A stretch of 64,000 bases of DNA. Origin: Tissierellaceae bacterium (GTDB taxonomy: Bacteria; Bacillota; Clostridia; Tissierellales; Tissierellaceae). Both the position numbers and the translations under genes were made by a program. The stretch lies in contig JALNZV010000002.1 of assembly GCA_023229175.1 (NCBI GenBank), positions 62,001 through 126,000 on the forward strand, written 5' to 3'. The notes below the pieces were generated by a model. That model made no database searches. It worked only from the letters and a program-made list of their open reading frames with translations, and was not told the DNA's origin. Positions 1-7,872 of the stretch are shown here, one piece after another (positions within the stretch are counted from its first letter, which is position 1; each line of letters starts with the position of its first letter).

Positions 1-1222
1 TGTTAAAGTATATGTTCACATTCCCATGTTCATCATCGGATAAAGGGGCATTGGATAGTTTTACTAAATAGTCTGTAATCTCTCTTTCCAATTTGTTTAT
101 TACCTGCTCCTGCTCCAAAACGTATTCTATGTCTTTGTATTTTCCTTCAATAAGGGCATCTTTAGACTTTTCTATGTTTTCTTCAACTATTTCACCCATT
201 CTTATAATCTCCATCTTTACAAGTCCTAGGGCAATTGTAGGTGTCTCAATAATCCTAGTATCCAAAAATTTCGATGCCTGTTTTTCTATATCATCGTCTC
301 CAGGTACGATTGCATTTGCAACTTTAACCAGTAAATTTGCAAAGGGCAATTGAATAATTACGTTTGTTATATTAAACAAGGAGTGGGCATTGGCTATTTG
401 TCTTTGAACATCTCCCGGTGATAATTTCACCACTAAAGTCTCAATAATGCTCCTTAATATAAACATAAATATCAATGTGCCTATTAGATTAAATAAAAAG
501 TGTATTATAGCTGCTTTCTTAGCCGTCTTATTTGCTCCAACGGAGGAAATCAAAGCAGTTGTGGTGGTTCCTATGTTCTCTCCAAATAATATCGGAAAAG
601 CAATATTCATATCTATTAGCCCCTGCCCAGCAAAGGCCTGCAATAGCCCAATGGAGGCACTACTACTTTGTACTATGGTGGTGAGCCCTACGCCTACTAG
701 CATACCTAAAAATGGATTTCTAAGGCTAAGAACAATTTTTGCAAATAAGGGCATATCCGATAATGGGCTTAGTCCAGTTCCCATCATATCCATACCTATA
801 AATAATATTCCAAATCCGATTAGTACCTCAGCTAAGTTTTTCGCCCTCTTTTTTGAAGTTGCTATCCAAATGCCCACTCCAATGGTTACTGCCAAAGGAG
901 CGTAATCGGTCAATTTAAAGGCGATTAATTGAGCCGTTACTGTAGTACCTATATTGGCACCCATTATGACTCCTACAGCTTGATATAGAGACATTAGCCC
1001 TGCATTTACAAAACCTACTACCATAACAGTAGTTGCAGAGCTGCTTTGTATTACCATAGTTACTAAACCGCCTATTATAACTCCCATTAGTCTGTTGTTT
1101 GTAAGTACTCCTATTATTCTCTTTAACCTGTCGCCTGCTACTTTTTGCAGTCCTGTTCCCATTAAATTCATCCCGTATAAGAATAATCCAAGTCCTCCAA
1201 GCACTGGTAGTGCTATATTCAT
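1..1222 (-). CDS. Na/Pi cotransporter family protein (NptA/PhoU-like), 3' end cut by window
   Basis: A minus-strand frame open from the window edge to an ATG at 1222, preceded by AGGAGG. About 407 residues are visible. I read two internally repeated halves, each with a QSSSA motif (QSSSATT near residues 59-65, QSSSAS near 185-190) and a GxNIGTT motif (near 88-94 and about 216). These are hallmarks of the Na_Pi_cotrans (PF02690) membrane fold. After the membrane part comes a helical, charged segment (EQVINKLEREITDYLVKLS) resembling the PhoU-like tail found on bacterial NptA/YjbB proteins. Family role: sodium-coupled phosphate transport across the cytoplasmic membrane; substrate here is inferred. 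The C-terminus lies outside the window, so total length is unknown. It is followed upstream by trmL, 51 bp away on the same strand, so the two may be co-transcribed. Confidence 0.9.
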   Translation of the reverse strand, partial: MNIALPVLGGLGLFLYGMNLMGTGLQKVAGDRLKRIIGVLTNNRLMGVIIGGLVTMVIQSSSATTVMVVGFVNAGLMSLYQAVGVIMGANIGTTVTAQLIAFKLTDYAPLAVTIGVGIWIATSKKRAKNLAEVLIGFGILFIGMDMMGTGLSPLSDMPLFAKIVLSLRNPFLGMLVGVGLTTIVQSSSASIGLLQAFAGQGLIDMNIAFPILFGENIGTTTTALISSVGANKTAKKAAIIHFLFNLIGTLIFMFILRSIIETLVVKLSPGDVQRQIANAHSLFNITNVIIQLPFANLLVKVANAIVPGDDDIEKQASKFLDTRIIETPTIALGLVKMEIIRMGEIVEENIEKSKDALIEGKYKDIEYVLEQEQVINKLEREITDYLVKLSNAPLSDDEHGNVNIYFN

Positions 1223-1273
1223 AGTTAACCTCCTATTGCCTTTGATTGTTACTGTTGCTGTTTGTTTTGACTA

Positions 1274-1741
1274 TCATTTAATATCTGGAAAATCTAATTG
1301 TCTAAGGGCTTCAAATAATATAATATTGACTGAATTAGCTAAATTTAAGGACCTGGCAATGTTTTCTTTCATGGGTATCCTTACTCCCCTATGTAGGTTC
1401 TCCTTTAGTATTTCATTTGGCAGCCCCTTAGTTTCCTTGCCGAAGACAATAAAATCGCCGTTTTTATATTTAATGTCTGTATATCTCTGTTTTGATTTTG
1501 TAGTTGCGTAATAAAATTCATTATGCGGATATTTGTTTAATACATGAAAAAAGTTATCGTAATAGTGAATCTCCACTAGGTCCCAATAATCAAGCCCTGC
1601 CCTTTTTAGATGCTTGTCATCTACGGAAAACCCCAAAGGTCTGACTAAGTGAAGTATGGCACCTGTCAACGCACATGTCCTGGCAATATTTCCCGTATTC
1701 GAAGGTATTTCTGGCTCCACAAGAACAATATTTAATGGCAT
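1274..1741 (-). CDS. trmL: tRNA (cytidine(34)-2'-O)-methyltransferase TrmL
   Basis: 155 residues, the normal size for TrmL/YibK. SPOUT-fold motifs are visible: the N-terminal VEPEIPSNTGNIARTCA stretch, the VFGKETKGLP motif around residue 100, and the C-terminal IPM...RSLNLANSV motif that forms the trefoil-knot AdoMet pocket. The family methylates the 2'-O of the wobble base (C34 or cmnm5U34) in tRNA-Leu isoacceptors, in the cytoplasm. The start ATG at 1741 has AGGAGATG upstream. It sits 12 bp downstream of the Cof-type phosphatase gene, so the two are probably one transcript. No unusual residues noticed. Confidence 0.95.
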   Translation of the reverse strand: MPLNIVLVEPEIPSNTGNIARTCALTGAILHLVRPLGFSVDDKHLKRAGLDYWDLVEIHYYDNFFHVLNKYPHNEFYYATTKSKQRYTDIKYKNGDFIVFGKETKGLPNEILKENLHRGVRIPMKENIARSLNLANSVNIILFEALRQLDFPDIK

Positions 1742-1753
1742 TTATGTCATCTC

Positions 1754-2566
1754 CTATTCTAGTACAAATCTTTCAATGGCCTTTGCTACTCCATCGTCAT
1801 TATTGGTATCTGTTATATAATCCGATATATCTTTTAGTATATCCTCCCCATTGCCCATGGAAACCTTAAGCCCTGCGAATTCGAACATGGATATGTCGTT
1901 TTCGCTGTCGCCAATAGCCATAATTTCTTGGGACTTTATGTTTAGTATTTGGCTCAGCTCTTTTAGGGCATGGCCCTTGGACACATTTGAGACCATGGCC
2001 TCAATATTATTTGGCCACGAACTGGATGTTCCCAATCCATTAAAGCCATTTAATTCTTCCCTTAGCTTATTTAGTTTGGCTCTATCTTCGTCGATAAATA
2101 AGAATTTATAAACATTTAAATCTCCATTATCTACTAATTCTCCAATGCTGTCGAATATATGCATATCTATAGTAGTCTTACCATTGCCTTCATTGTAGAA
2201 TTTAAAGACTTCATCCACCATGACATGAGAATAAAACTTAGTTTCATCATAAAAATGATAGTAGATATCCCGCTCTCTTGCTATGTTTACCACCTCTTTT
2301 ACTAAATCCTTATCTATGGACTTTTTAAATATGGGATTTGAATTTTCATCCACTAAAATTGCCCCATTACAAGCGATTATATGGTTGTTTAAATTCAATG
2401 AAATTGCATAGGACTGTGCCGACTTTAACATTCTCCCTGTGGATAGAACAACGTGCACTCCTTTGGACTTGGCTTTCTCTATAGCCCTTTTTGTCCTCTC
2501 CGTAACCATATTTTTACTGTTTAAAAGGGTCCCATCCATGTCGATGGCTATTATTTTATATTTCAT
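1754..2566 (-). CDS. Cof-type HAD-IIB family hydrolase
   Basis: 270 residues. HAD motif I is DMDGTLL at residues 9-15 with the nucleophile Asp; motif II is LSTGR near residue 42; motif IV is GDSENDISMF near residue 218, giving the Mg2+-binding acids. The large cap between them is the C2B type typical of Cof/YidA proteins, which dephosphorylate sugar phosphates, pyridoxal phosphate or flavin precursors; the substrate cannot be told from sequence. The start at 2566 follows a GAAGAGGTG ribosome site. It is the first gene of a likely pair with trmL and is separated from the btu genes by an intrinsic terminator. Confidence 0.92.
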   Translation of the reverse strand: MKYKIIAIDMDGTLLNSKNMVTERTKRAIEKAKSKGVHVVLSTGRMLKSAQSYAISLNLNNHIIACNGAILVDENSNPIFKKSIDKDLVKEVVNIARERDIYYHFYDETKFYSHVMVDEVFKFYNEGNGKTTIDMHIFDSIGELVDNGDLNVYKFLFIDEDRAKLNKLREELNGFNGLGTSSSWPNNIEAMVSNVSKGHALKELSQILNIKSQEIMAIGDSENDISMFEFAGLKVSMGNGEDILKDISDYITDTNNDDGVAKAIERFVLE

Positions 2567-2615
2567 TTATTTCACCTCTTCAATTACATAATATAACATA
2601 TAATTGATAAAAAGA

Positions 2616-2642
2616 AAAAGCAAAAATATTTTTTTTGCTTTT
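2616..2642 (-). terminator. Intrinsic terminator after btuD
   Basis: Read on the minus strand, AAAAGCAAAA pairs with TTTTGCTTTT and is followed by further T-rich sequence. It lies just past the btuD stop codon and before the HAD gene start, closing the cobalamin transport operon. Confidence 0.6.
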
Positions 2643-2649
2643 AATATGC

Positions 2650-3429
2650 TTATACGTTAAGAGGGGTAATGGAAAGGCTGTTAGTGTATTTATTCCTATG
2701 GACAGCCACTGGAAGATTATAAACAAATTCAATGTTTCTTTTTGTGATGACCTTTTCCGGGCTGCCTCTATCTACTATTTTTCCGCCGCTTAACATAAAT
2801 ATTTCATCCGAATACATTGTAGCTAAATTTATATCGTGAATAGCGACAATTATTGTAGTATTTTTCTCCTTATTGAGTTTCCTCAATAAATTCAGTATTT
2901 CTATCTGATGGTTTAAATCCAAATGGGATGTAGGCTCATCTAATAATATTATTGATGGCTTTTGTGCCAATGCTTTAGCTATTATCACCCTTTGCAACTC
3001 ACCACCAGATATTTCCGTAACAGCCTTATCTCGTAACTCGTATGTGTTTGTATCCTTCATGGCTTTTTCTACTATTTCATGGTCTTCTTCATCTTCTCTT
3101 TGAAATCTTTTCTTATGGGGATATCTTCCCATACGTACGATTTCCTCTACTGTAAAATCATAGTTTATAGATGAATTTTGCGGAACTAAAGCTATTTTTC
3201 TGGCCAATTCTTTCTTTCTAAAACTATTTATTTCTTTTCCCTCTACAAAAATCTTTCCTTCCCAAGGGGTATATAAATTATTTAATAATTTAATCATGGT
3301 AGATTTTCCCGAACCATTTGGTCCTATTAGGCTCACCAAATTCCCCTTTTCGATTTCAAAGGATACTCCGTCTATTACCTTTTCATCTTTATAGCCAAAA
3401 TATAAATCTTTCACCTCAATTGTGGCCAT
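2650..3429 (-). CDS. btuD: Cobalamin ABC transporter, ATP-binding protein (BtuD-like)
   Basis: 259 residues, typical of FecCD/BtuCD-family ATPases. Walker A is GPNGSGKST (residues 36-44), the Q-loop is in LVPQNSS, the ABC signature is ISGGELQRV, Walker B is IILLDEPTSHLD, and the switch His is in AIHD. It hydrolyses ATP on the cytoplasmic side to drive the membrane permease. The start at 3429 follows GGAGGG. It is the last gene of btuF-btuC-btuD, 11 bp from btuC. Substrate assignment rests on the cobalamin riboswitch upstream of btuF; by sequence alone it could serve siderophores or heme. Confidence 0.88.
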   Translation of the reverse strand: MATIEVKDLYFGYKDEKVIDGVSFEIEKGNLVSLIGPNGSGKSTMIKLLNNLYTPWEGKIFVEGKEINSFRKKELARKIALVPQNSSINYDFTVEEIVRMGRYPHKKRFQREDEEDHEIVEKAMKDTNTYELRDKAVTEISGGELQRVIIAKALAQKPSIILLDEPTSHLDLNHQIEILNLLRKLNKEKNTTIIVAIHDINLATMYSDEIFMLSGGKIVDRGSPEKVITKRNIEFVYNLPVAVHRNKYTNSLSITPLNV

Positions 3430-3440
3430 TATTACCCTCC

Positions 3441-4526
3441 TTATCTCTTACTGGCCCTTAGCAAATATAGGAAAAAAGGGCCTCCAAACAAGGCTGTGAT
3501 TATGCCTACAGGCAATTCCATAGGGGATATTACTGTCCTTGCTACCAGGTCTGCGAATATCATAAATATACCTCCTACCAAGGCAGAAGCAGGTAAAAGT
3601 ATTTTGTGGTCTGCACCTAAAACAATTCTAACCATATGAGGTATTATGAGCCCTACAAACCCGATTATACCCGATATGGAAACGGACATAGAAACCATGA
3701 ATGTACCTAAAACCAATACATAAATCTTCACCTTTTCCACATCTACCCCCATACTTTGGGCAGATTCTTCACCAGTTAACATAATATTTAAATCTTTTAC
3801 AAAAAAATTCATAATTATCATAGATGTAATTGAAGGTATGGATATGCTAACTAGGGGTTTCCATCCCTTTCCAGCTAAAGTGCCCATGGTCCAGTACACG
3901 ATTTTGGCAAGGTCTTTACTGTTCATTACCATAAACAAGGACATAATTGCCGTTAAAAACTGACTGGTGGCTATACCTGCCAAAAGCAAAGTAGTCGTTG
4001 GTATCTTGTGGCTAACTCTTGCTATATTTATAACTATGAAAACTGCTCCCAATGCTCCTATGAATGCAAATATAGATATGGTGGAAATATTTAAAAATGA
4101 TATATTAATCCCTAAAACTATTGCAATTGTAGCACCAAAGGCGGCCCCCGATGAGATACCTATTACGTAAGGATCCGCCATGGGGTTTTTGAATAAGCCT
4201 TGGAATGCGGCACCAGCCATGGAAAGGCTGGCACCGACTAACACTCCTAACAAAACTCTAGGAAGCCTAATGGTCCAAATAATAGCTTCATGGGAGGCAG
4301 GTAAATCTTCTATGCTAATATGTCTTTTTATTATGGGTATCTTCGATAGTACTATTCTAAATACGTCAATAGATCTAATGTCAGCCGTACCTAATACAGA
4401 AAAAAATCCGATTGACAGAATTAGAATTGCAGATAATCCTAAGAGCACCATGCCATATCTTTTTTTATTAATTTTCAATTTAATCCCAACTCTACTCAAA
4501 TAATTGTGGGTGAATTGCCTTGGCAA
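3441..4526 (-). CDS. btuC: Cobalamin ABC transporter, permease (BtuC/FecCD family)
   Basis: 361 residues with about ten hydrophobic segments. The FecCD-family signatures are visible: IRLPRVLLGVLVGASLSMAG near residue 105, then FQGLFKNPMADPYVIGISSG, and a C-terminal GFVGLIIPHMVR loop that contacts the ATPase. It forms the homodimeric channel in the cytoplasmic membrane. The longest frame begins at a TTG at 4526, overlapping the end of btuF by 35 bp. No good ribosome site precedes it, so a later start such as the ATG at residue 26 (about 4451) is possible. Operon position and riboswitch support cobalamin as substrate. Confidence 0.88.
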   Translation of the reverse strand: MPRQFTHNYLSRVGIKLKINKKRYGMVLLGLSAILILSIGFFSVLGTADIRSIDVFRIVLSKIPIIKRHISIEDLPASHEAIIWTIRLPRVLLGVLVGASLSMAGAAFQGLFKNPMADPYVIGISSGAAFGATIAIVLGINISFLNISTISIFAFIGALGAVFIVINIARVSHKIPTTTLLLAGIATSQFLTAIMSLFMVMNSKDLAKIVYWTMGTLAGKGWKPLVSISIPSITSMIIMNFFVKDLNIMLTGEESAQSMGVDVEKVKIYVLVLGTFMVSMSVSISGIIGFVGLIIPHMVRIVLGADHKILLPASALVGGIFMIFADLVARTVISPMELPVGIITALFGGPFFLYLLRASKR

Positions 4527-5472
4527 CTATTTCCAATGCTTCGGAAATTCGTGGTCCAGGTCTGGAAACTATGTCTGCCTCATCATTATAAAACAGGTGA
4601 ACCCTATTATTTATTATTGCTGTCATGACAGAGTATCCAGGCCTTTCTTTTATGGATTCCACTGTTTTGTCTTCCATATCATGAGCTGATAAATATATTT
4701 CTGGATCCCTTTCAATTAATTGCTCTAAATCGTATTGTGGGTATGCTCCATCTGCATCGTCTGCAATATTAGTGCCTCCAGCCAATGTTATTAATTCATC
4801 CATAAAAGAACCTTTTCCTGCACCCATTAGGGGATCATGCCATATTTCATAAAAGACCCTGACTTCATTTTCTCCCTTTACCAACTCAACTATGCTATCT
4901 TTTTTTGCTACAATTCTACTTACTAATTCTTCTGCTTCCTTTTCCTTGCCAGTGGCTTTTCCTATGGTTTTAATATCGTCTACTATTTCACTTAAAGATT
5001 CAGACATAAATCCTAGCACTTTTATGCCTGCATCCCTCATTATTCTATTTTCATCTTCGTCTCCTGAACCATATACCAGGACCAAATCAGGATTTAATTC
5101 TATTATTCTCTCTAAGTTGTTTCCACTGAAGTCTCCTATTACTTCCTTAGTCTTGGCTTCCTCTGGATAATCGCAATAGGAGGTGACACCCATGACCCTA
5201 TCCCCTAATCCCAATTCAAATAAAACTTCTGTATTGCTTGGAGCTAAGGATATAATCTTCATAGGTTCCTGTTCAATTGTTTCCACATTTCCAAAGGTAT
5301 CTTCCACTACTACGGGAAAATCTCCTTCATCTCTTATCTCCACACTATCTTCTAAACTGCTATCTTCAACTTTTAATTCATTTTCTATTCCCTTGTTTTG
5401 GGTACATCCCGATATTGTGACAACCAAAATTAGCAGTGATAAAAAAAGTGCTAATCCTTTTAACTTTTTCAT
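4492..5472 (-). CDS. btuF: Cobalamin-binding lipoprotein (BtuF-like)
   Basis: 326 residues. A lipoprotein signal ends in the lipobox ISGC (Cys near residue 23), so the mature protein is tethered outside the membrane. After an acidic linker comes a class III periplasmic-binding-protein fold: PMKIISLAPSNTEVLFELG is the typical BtuF/FhuD entry motif and RIIELNPDLVLVY the usual mid-domain helix. It captures ligand and delivers it to BtuC. The start ATG at 5472 has GGAGGG upstream. It is the first gene behind a cobalamin riboswitch, which is the main reason for choosing cobalamin over iron chelates. Confidence 0.88.
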   Translation of the reverse strand: MKKLKGLALFLSLLILVVTISGCTQNKGIENELKVEDSSLEDSVEIRDEGDFPVVVEDTFGNVETIEQEPMKIISLAPSNTEVLFELGLGDRVMGVTSYCDYPEEAKTKEVIGDFSGNNLERIIELNPDLVLVYGSGDEDENRIMRDAGIKVLGFMSESLSEIVDDIKTIGKATGKEKEAEELVSRIVAKKDSIVELVKGENEVRVFYEIWHDPLMGAGKGSFMDELITLAGGTNIADDADGAYPQYDLEQLIERDPEIYLSAHDMEDKTVESIKERPGYSVMTAIINNRVHLFYNDEADIVSRPGPRISEALEIVAKAIHPQLFE

Positions 5473-5526
5473 AATCGCCCTCCTATAATTTTCATATTCT
5501 GCATGTAATGCAATGGTTTTTTCCGT

Positions 5527-5558
5527 AAAAAAAACTTATGCCTATAAAGGATAAGTTT
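5527..5558 (-). terminator. Expression-platform terminator of the cobalamin riboswitch
   Basis: On the minus strand, AAACTTATCC pairs with GGCATAAGTTT (one bulged base) and is followed by a run of eight T. It lies between the riboswitch aptamer and btuF, so ligand binding most likely controls transcription termination. Confidence 0.8.
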
Positions 5559-5589
5559 TATTCTCTCTCATCCCTCCCTCCGAGGCTTA

Positions 5590-5753
5590 AATATAGGCAG
5601 GTATCCTGACTTATGGTTCATCCTAATCCCAACGCCTTCCCAGTTTCCCAGTGGCAAATAGTTGGTTTCGTACCCATTTACAGTAGCGGGGGCTGTAGTG
5701 GTATTTCACCACTTTCCCTATTAAGCTGCACTTAGTAATGCAGCACCTATAAA
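5590..5753 (-). promoter_or_regulatory. Cobalamin riboswitch
   Basis: Read on the minus strand, the segment carries the conserved cobalamin aptamer blocks in order: AGGGAAAGTGGTGAAA, the CCCGCTACTGTAA block, the B12 box GCCACTGGGAA, and the AGTCAGGATACC end. P1 is closed by TATAGG at the 5' end and CCTATA at the 3' end. RNAs of this class bind adenosyl- or other cobalamins and repress uptake genes when the vitamin is plentiful. A terminator hairpin follows directly, then btuFCD. Confidence 0.93.
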
Positions 5754-5815
5754 GCTATTAATTTGTAATTATATTTTATCAGATTAATGACAGAATTTCA
5801 ATGATGTTTTACTTT

Positions 5816-6490
5816 TTATTCTTCATCCTTTGTTTTTCTCCATTGCTCCCTAGCCATACTATCAAGGGCAGGATTTAACCTAGTAGACGTAAGGTTTAGA
5901 CAAGTATTAAACCAGGATAGAGCAGTTTCTCTTTCGCCTATTCTCCGCGACAATTCTCCTATTAAATAAGATAATTTACTTTCATCCATATTTGTGCCGC
6001 TTAGGGATTCCGTATTATATGCTTCGATAAACTTGTCCCTAGCCAAGATTAAAAATCTTTTTTCTTCTTCTCTCTTTTTATCCAATCTATATAACCAACC
6101 AATATTTAGACATGTATTCCCCAATTCAAGTTTTGTGCATTCCAACTGCATCCCAATTACTAGGGCAAGTTTATATGTTTCTATGGCCTCCATATTGCTC
6201 CTTATGCCACCAAAGTCTCTAGGATTCCATCTGGAAGAAATATTATCTATTACAATCCCTATTTGATCCCCTTTTATCTGTTCAAATTTACTTTCCCATG
6301 AAGAATACCCACAATTTGGACATACAAATATATTGTATTTTATTGGGTTTTCAGTAGTATAATGATTTAAAAAATCTTCATCTCTTTTCTCTATCCTCAG
6401 TCTAGATGACCTTATCTTCTTGGTAGTAAATTCGTGTTTACACACTGGACACTCCACTTTTTTGTCAAATAACTCGTCCTTCTCGCTCAT
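5816..6490 (-). CDS. DUF2225 family protein
   Basis: About 224 residues. The N-terminus has two CPxC pairs (ECPVCKHEF and VCPNCGYSSW), suggesting a zinc ribbon, and the rest is helical with TPR-like periodicity (ALVIGMQLECTKLELGNTCL). This matches the DUF2225 family of Firmicutes, whose role is not established. The longest frame begins at 6526, overlapping the VanW gene. I prefer the ATG at 6490 (MSEKDELF) because GAGGAGG lies the right distance upstream. It follows the VanW gene closely on the same strand and is probably the last gene of that transcript. Confidence 0.82.
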   Translation of the reverse strand: MSEKDELFDKKVECPVCKHEFTTKKIRSSRLRIEKRDEDFLNHYTTENPIKYNIFVCPNCGYSSWESKFEQIKGDQIGIVIDNISSRWNPRDFGGIRSNMEAIETYKLALVIGMQLECTKLELGNTCLNIGWLYRLDKKREEEKRFLILARDKFIEAYNTESLSGTNMDESKLSYLIGELSRRIGERETALSWFNTCLNLTSTRLNPALDSMAREQWRKTKDEE

Positions 6491-6512
6491 TTTTTCCTCC
6501 TCATAGGTAAAA

Positions 6513-7844
6513 TTATTCCAGTCCAACTTTATATATGTAATTCCTTTTTCTATAATGGTCCTTAGTTATTAATTCCTTAGATACTTCTTTGCCGTCCCTT
6601 ATTACAGATTTATAGGTAAATACTTTATATCCCGTTCTTCCACTTTGAATGTCTATTCTTTCATTGGGCAGCAGGGATTCGTCAAATAAAACTTCTGTTT
6701 CAGGTTTTATAACCTCCACTATGTGGGGTGTAATCTTAATTCCATAATTCTTACCATTTACATCTCCATATACGTAAATATACACTTTGTTTTCCAATAC
6801 CTCAGAATAAATAAAAATAGGAAAATCGAAATTGTTTATAAATTTTAAATCCAAATATCCGTAGGACACGGCTGCGTCCTGACCATATGGCACATAAGTT
6901 GCGGGAATTGAATGGGGATGCCTTTCCAATATGGTTAAATCCGAAAGCAGCAATGCGTTGTACATAGTAGTAGAAGTTTGGCATACACCTCCGCCAAGGC
7001 CTGGTGTCAATTCTCCACCAATAATCACATTGGCCTCTTTATATCCCGATTCGATGGATCTCGGTCCAGTAGTATTGTTATAGGAAAATTCTTCTCCCGG
7101 TAAAACTAAGTTGTCGCTAATAGCCTCTGCAGATATTCTAATATTCTCTATTCTACTATTATTACTACCCTTAAAAGACGTGGAATACTCACCGATTACC
7201 CCATTTATCCTCGATAAAAAGGCCTTTGTAATCCTAGGCTCCACATATTCCACCGGCACATTAATATCCTCTAACAAATAAATATTTTCAGATATCCTCA
7301 AGGCTAGCTCCTGTTCATTGACCCTTTCCCCTAAGGTTTCATCAATTAAAACTATGTTCCCCTCTGAAATCTTTATTTTGGCATCTAAAGGATTTCGATT
7401 TATTTCCTCGGCAATAAAGGCAACTATTTCATTTACCTTTCCATCATCATAATAAGATTTTAAAGTAATATTGATACCATTTTTAATCTTTCTTATGGAC
7501 TTAAGTCTTTGTATGAAATTGCCTTCTCTGCCAAGTTTCATGGCTTCCCTTACTGCACCATCATAATCGTAGGTAAAATCCAAATCCTTTAACTCCAAGT
7601 TGTAGGTCCAATCGTCATAGATAAGGTTCATTTGTTCTTCAAGGATGTTAGCTTCCTTAATATTTCTTATATATTCTAGGGCTTGTTCCATTGTCTTGTT
7701 ACTTACGTCCCAATTGTCTATTTGTACACCTTTGTAAATTGTATCTACATTCAGTACATTTTTATAAACATAAAATCCCATGCCTAATCCCATTGCAATT
7801 ATAGCTATGAAAACCCATATGCCTAAGAACATTTTCTTCTCCAT
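6513..7844 (-). CDS. VanW family protein with G5 domain
   Basis: 443 residues from the ATG at 7844, chosen because GGAGG lies just upstream; a TTG four codons earlier is the alternative. There is one N-terminal membrane helix (residues about 5-28). Next come putative peptidoglycan-binding repeats, then the VanW core with GPRSIESGYKEANVI and GLGGGVCQTSTTMYNA around residues 260-300, and a C-terminal G5-type strand repeat. Known members are cell-wall-associated proteins of Firmicutes; VanW itself is found in some vancomycin-resistance clusters, but its biochemical role is unknown. No van resistance genes are nearby, so resistance should not be inferred. Confidence 0.88.
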   Translation of the reverse strand: MEKKMFLGIWVFIAIIAMGLGMGFYVYKNVLNVDTIYKGVQIDNWDVSNKTMEQALEYIRNIKEANILEEQMNLIYDDWTYNLELKDLDFTYDYDGAVREAMKLGREGNFIQRLKSIRKIKNGINITLKSYYDDGKVNEIVAFIAEEINRNPLDAKIKISEGNIVLIDETLGERVNEQELALRISENIYLLEDINVPVEYVEPRITKAFLSRINGVIGEYSTSFKGSNNSRIENIRISAEAISDNLVLPGEEFSYNNTTGPRSIESGYKEANVIIGGELTPGLGGGVCQTSTTMYNALLLSDLTILERHPHSIPATYVPYGQDAAVSYGYLDLKFINNFDFPIFIYSEVLENKVYIYVYGDVNGKNYGIKITPHIVEVIKPETEVLFDESLLPNERIDIQSGRTGYKVFTYKSVIRDGKEVSKELITKDHYRKRNYIYKVGLE

Positions 7845-7872
7845 TGCAACCTCCAAGCCCTAGTTCTTTACG

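Noticed and set aside
447..905. Plus-strand frame of 152 residues (also 1095-1511)
   Set aside because: Antisense shadows of the Na/Pi cotransporter and trmL genes; the minus-strand products have clear family motifs.
6513..7844. Vancomycin resistance determinant
   Set aside because: VanW-family proteins are widespread wall proteins; no vanHAX or vanRS genes are present.
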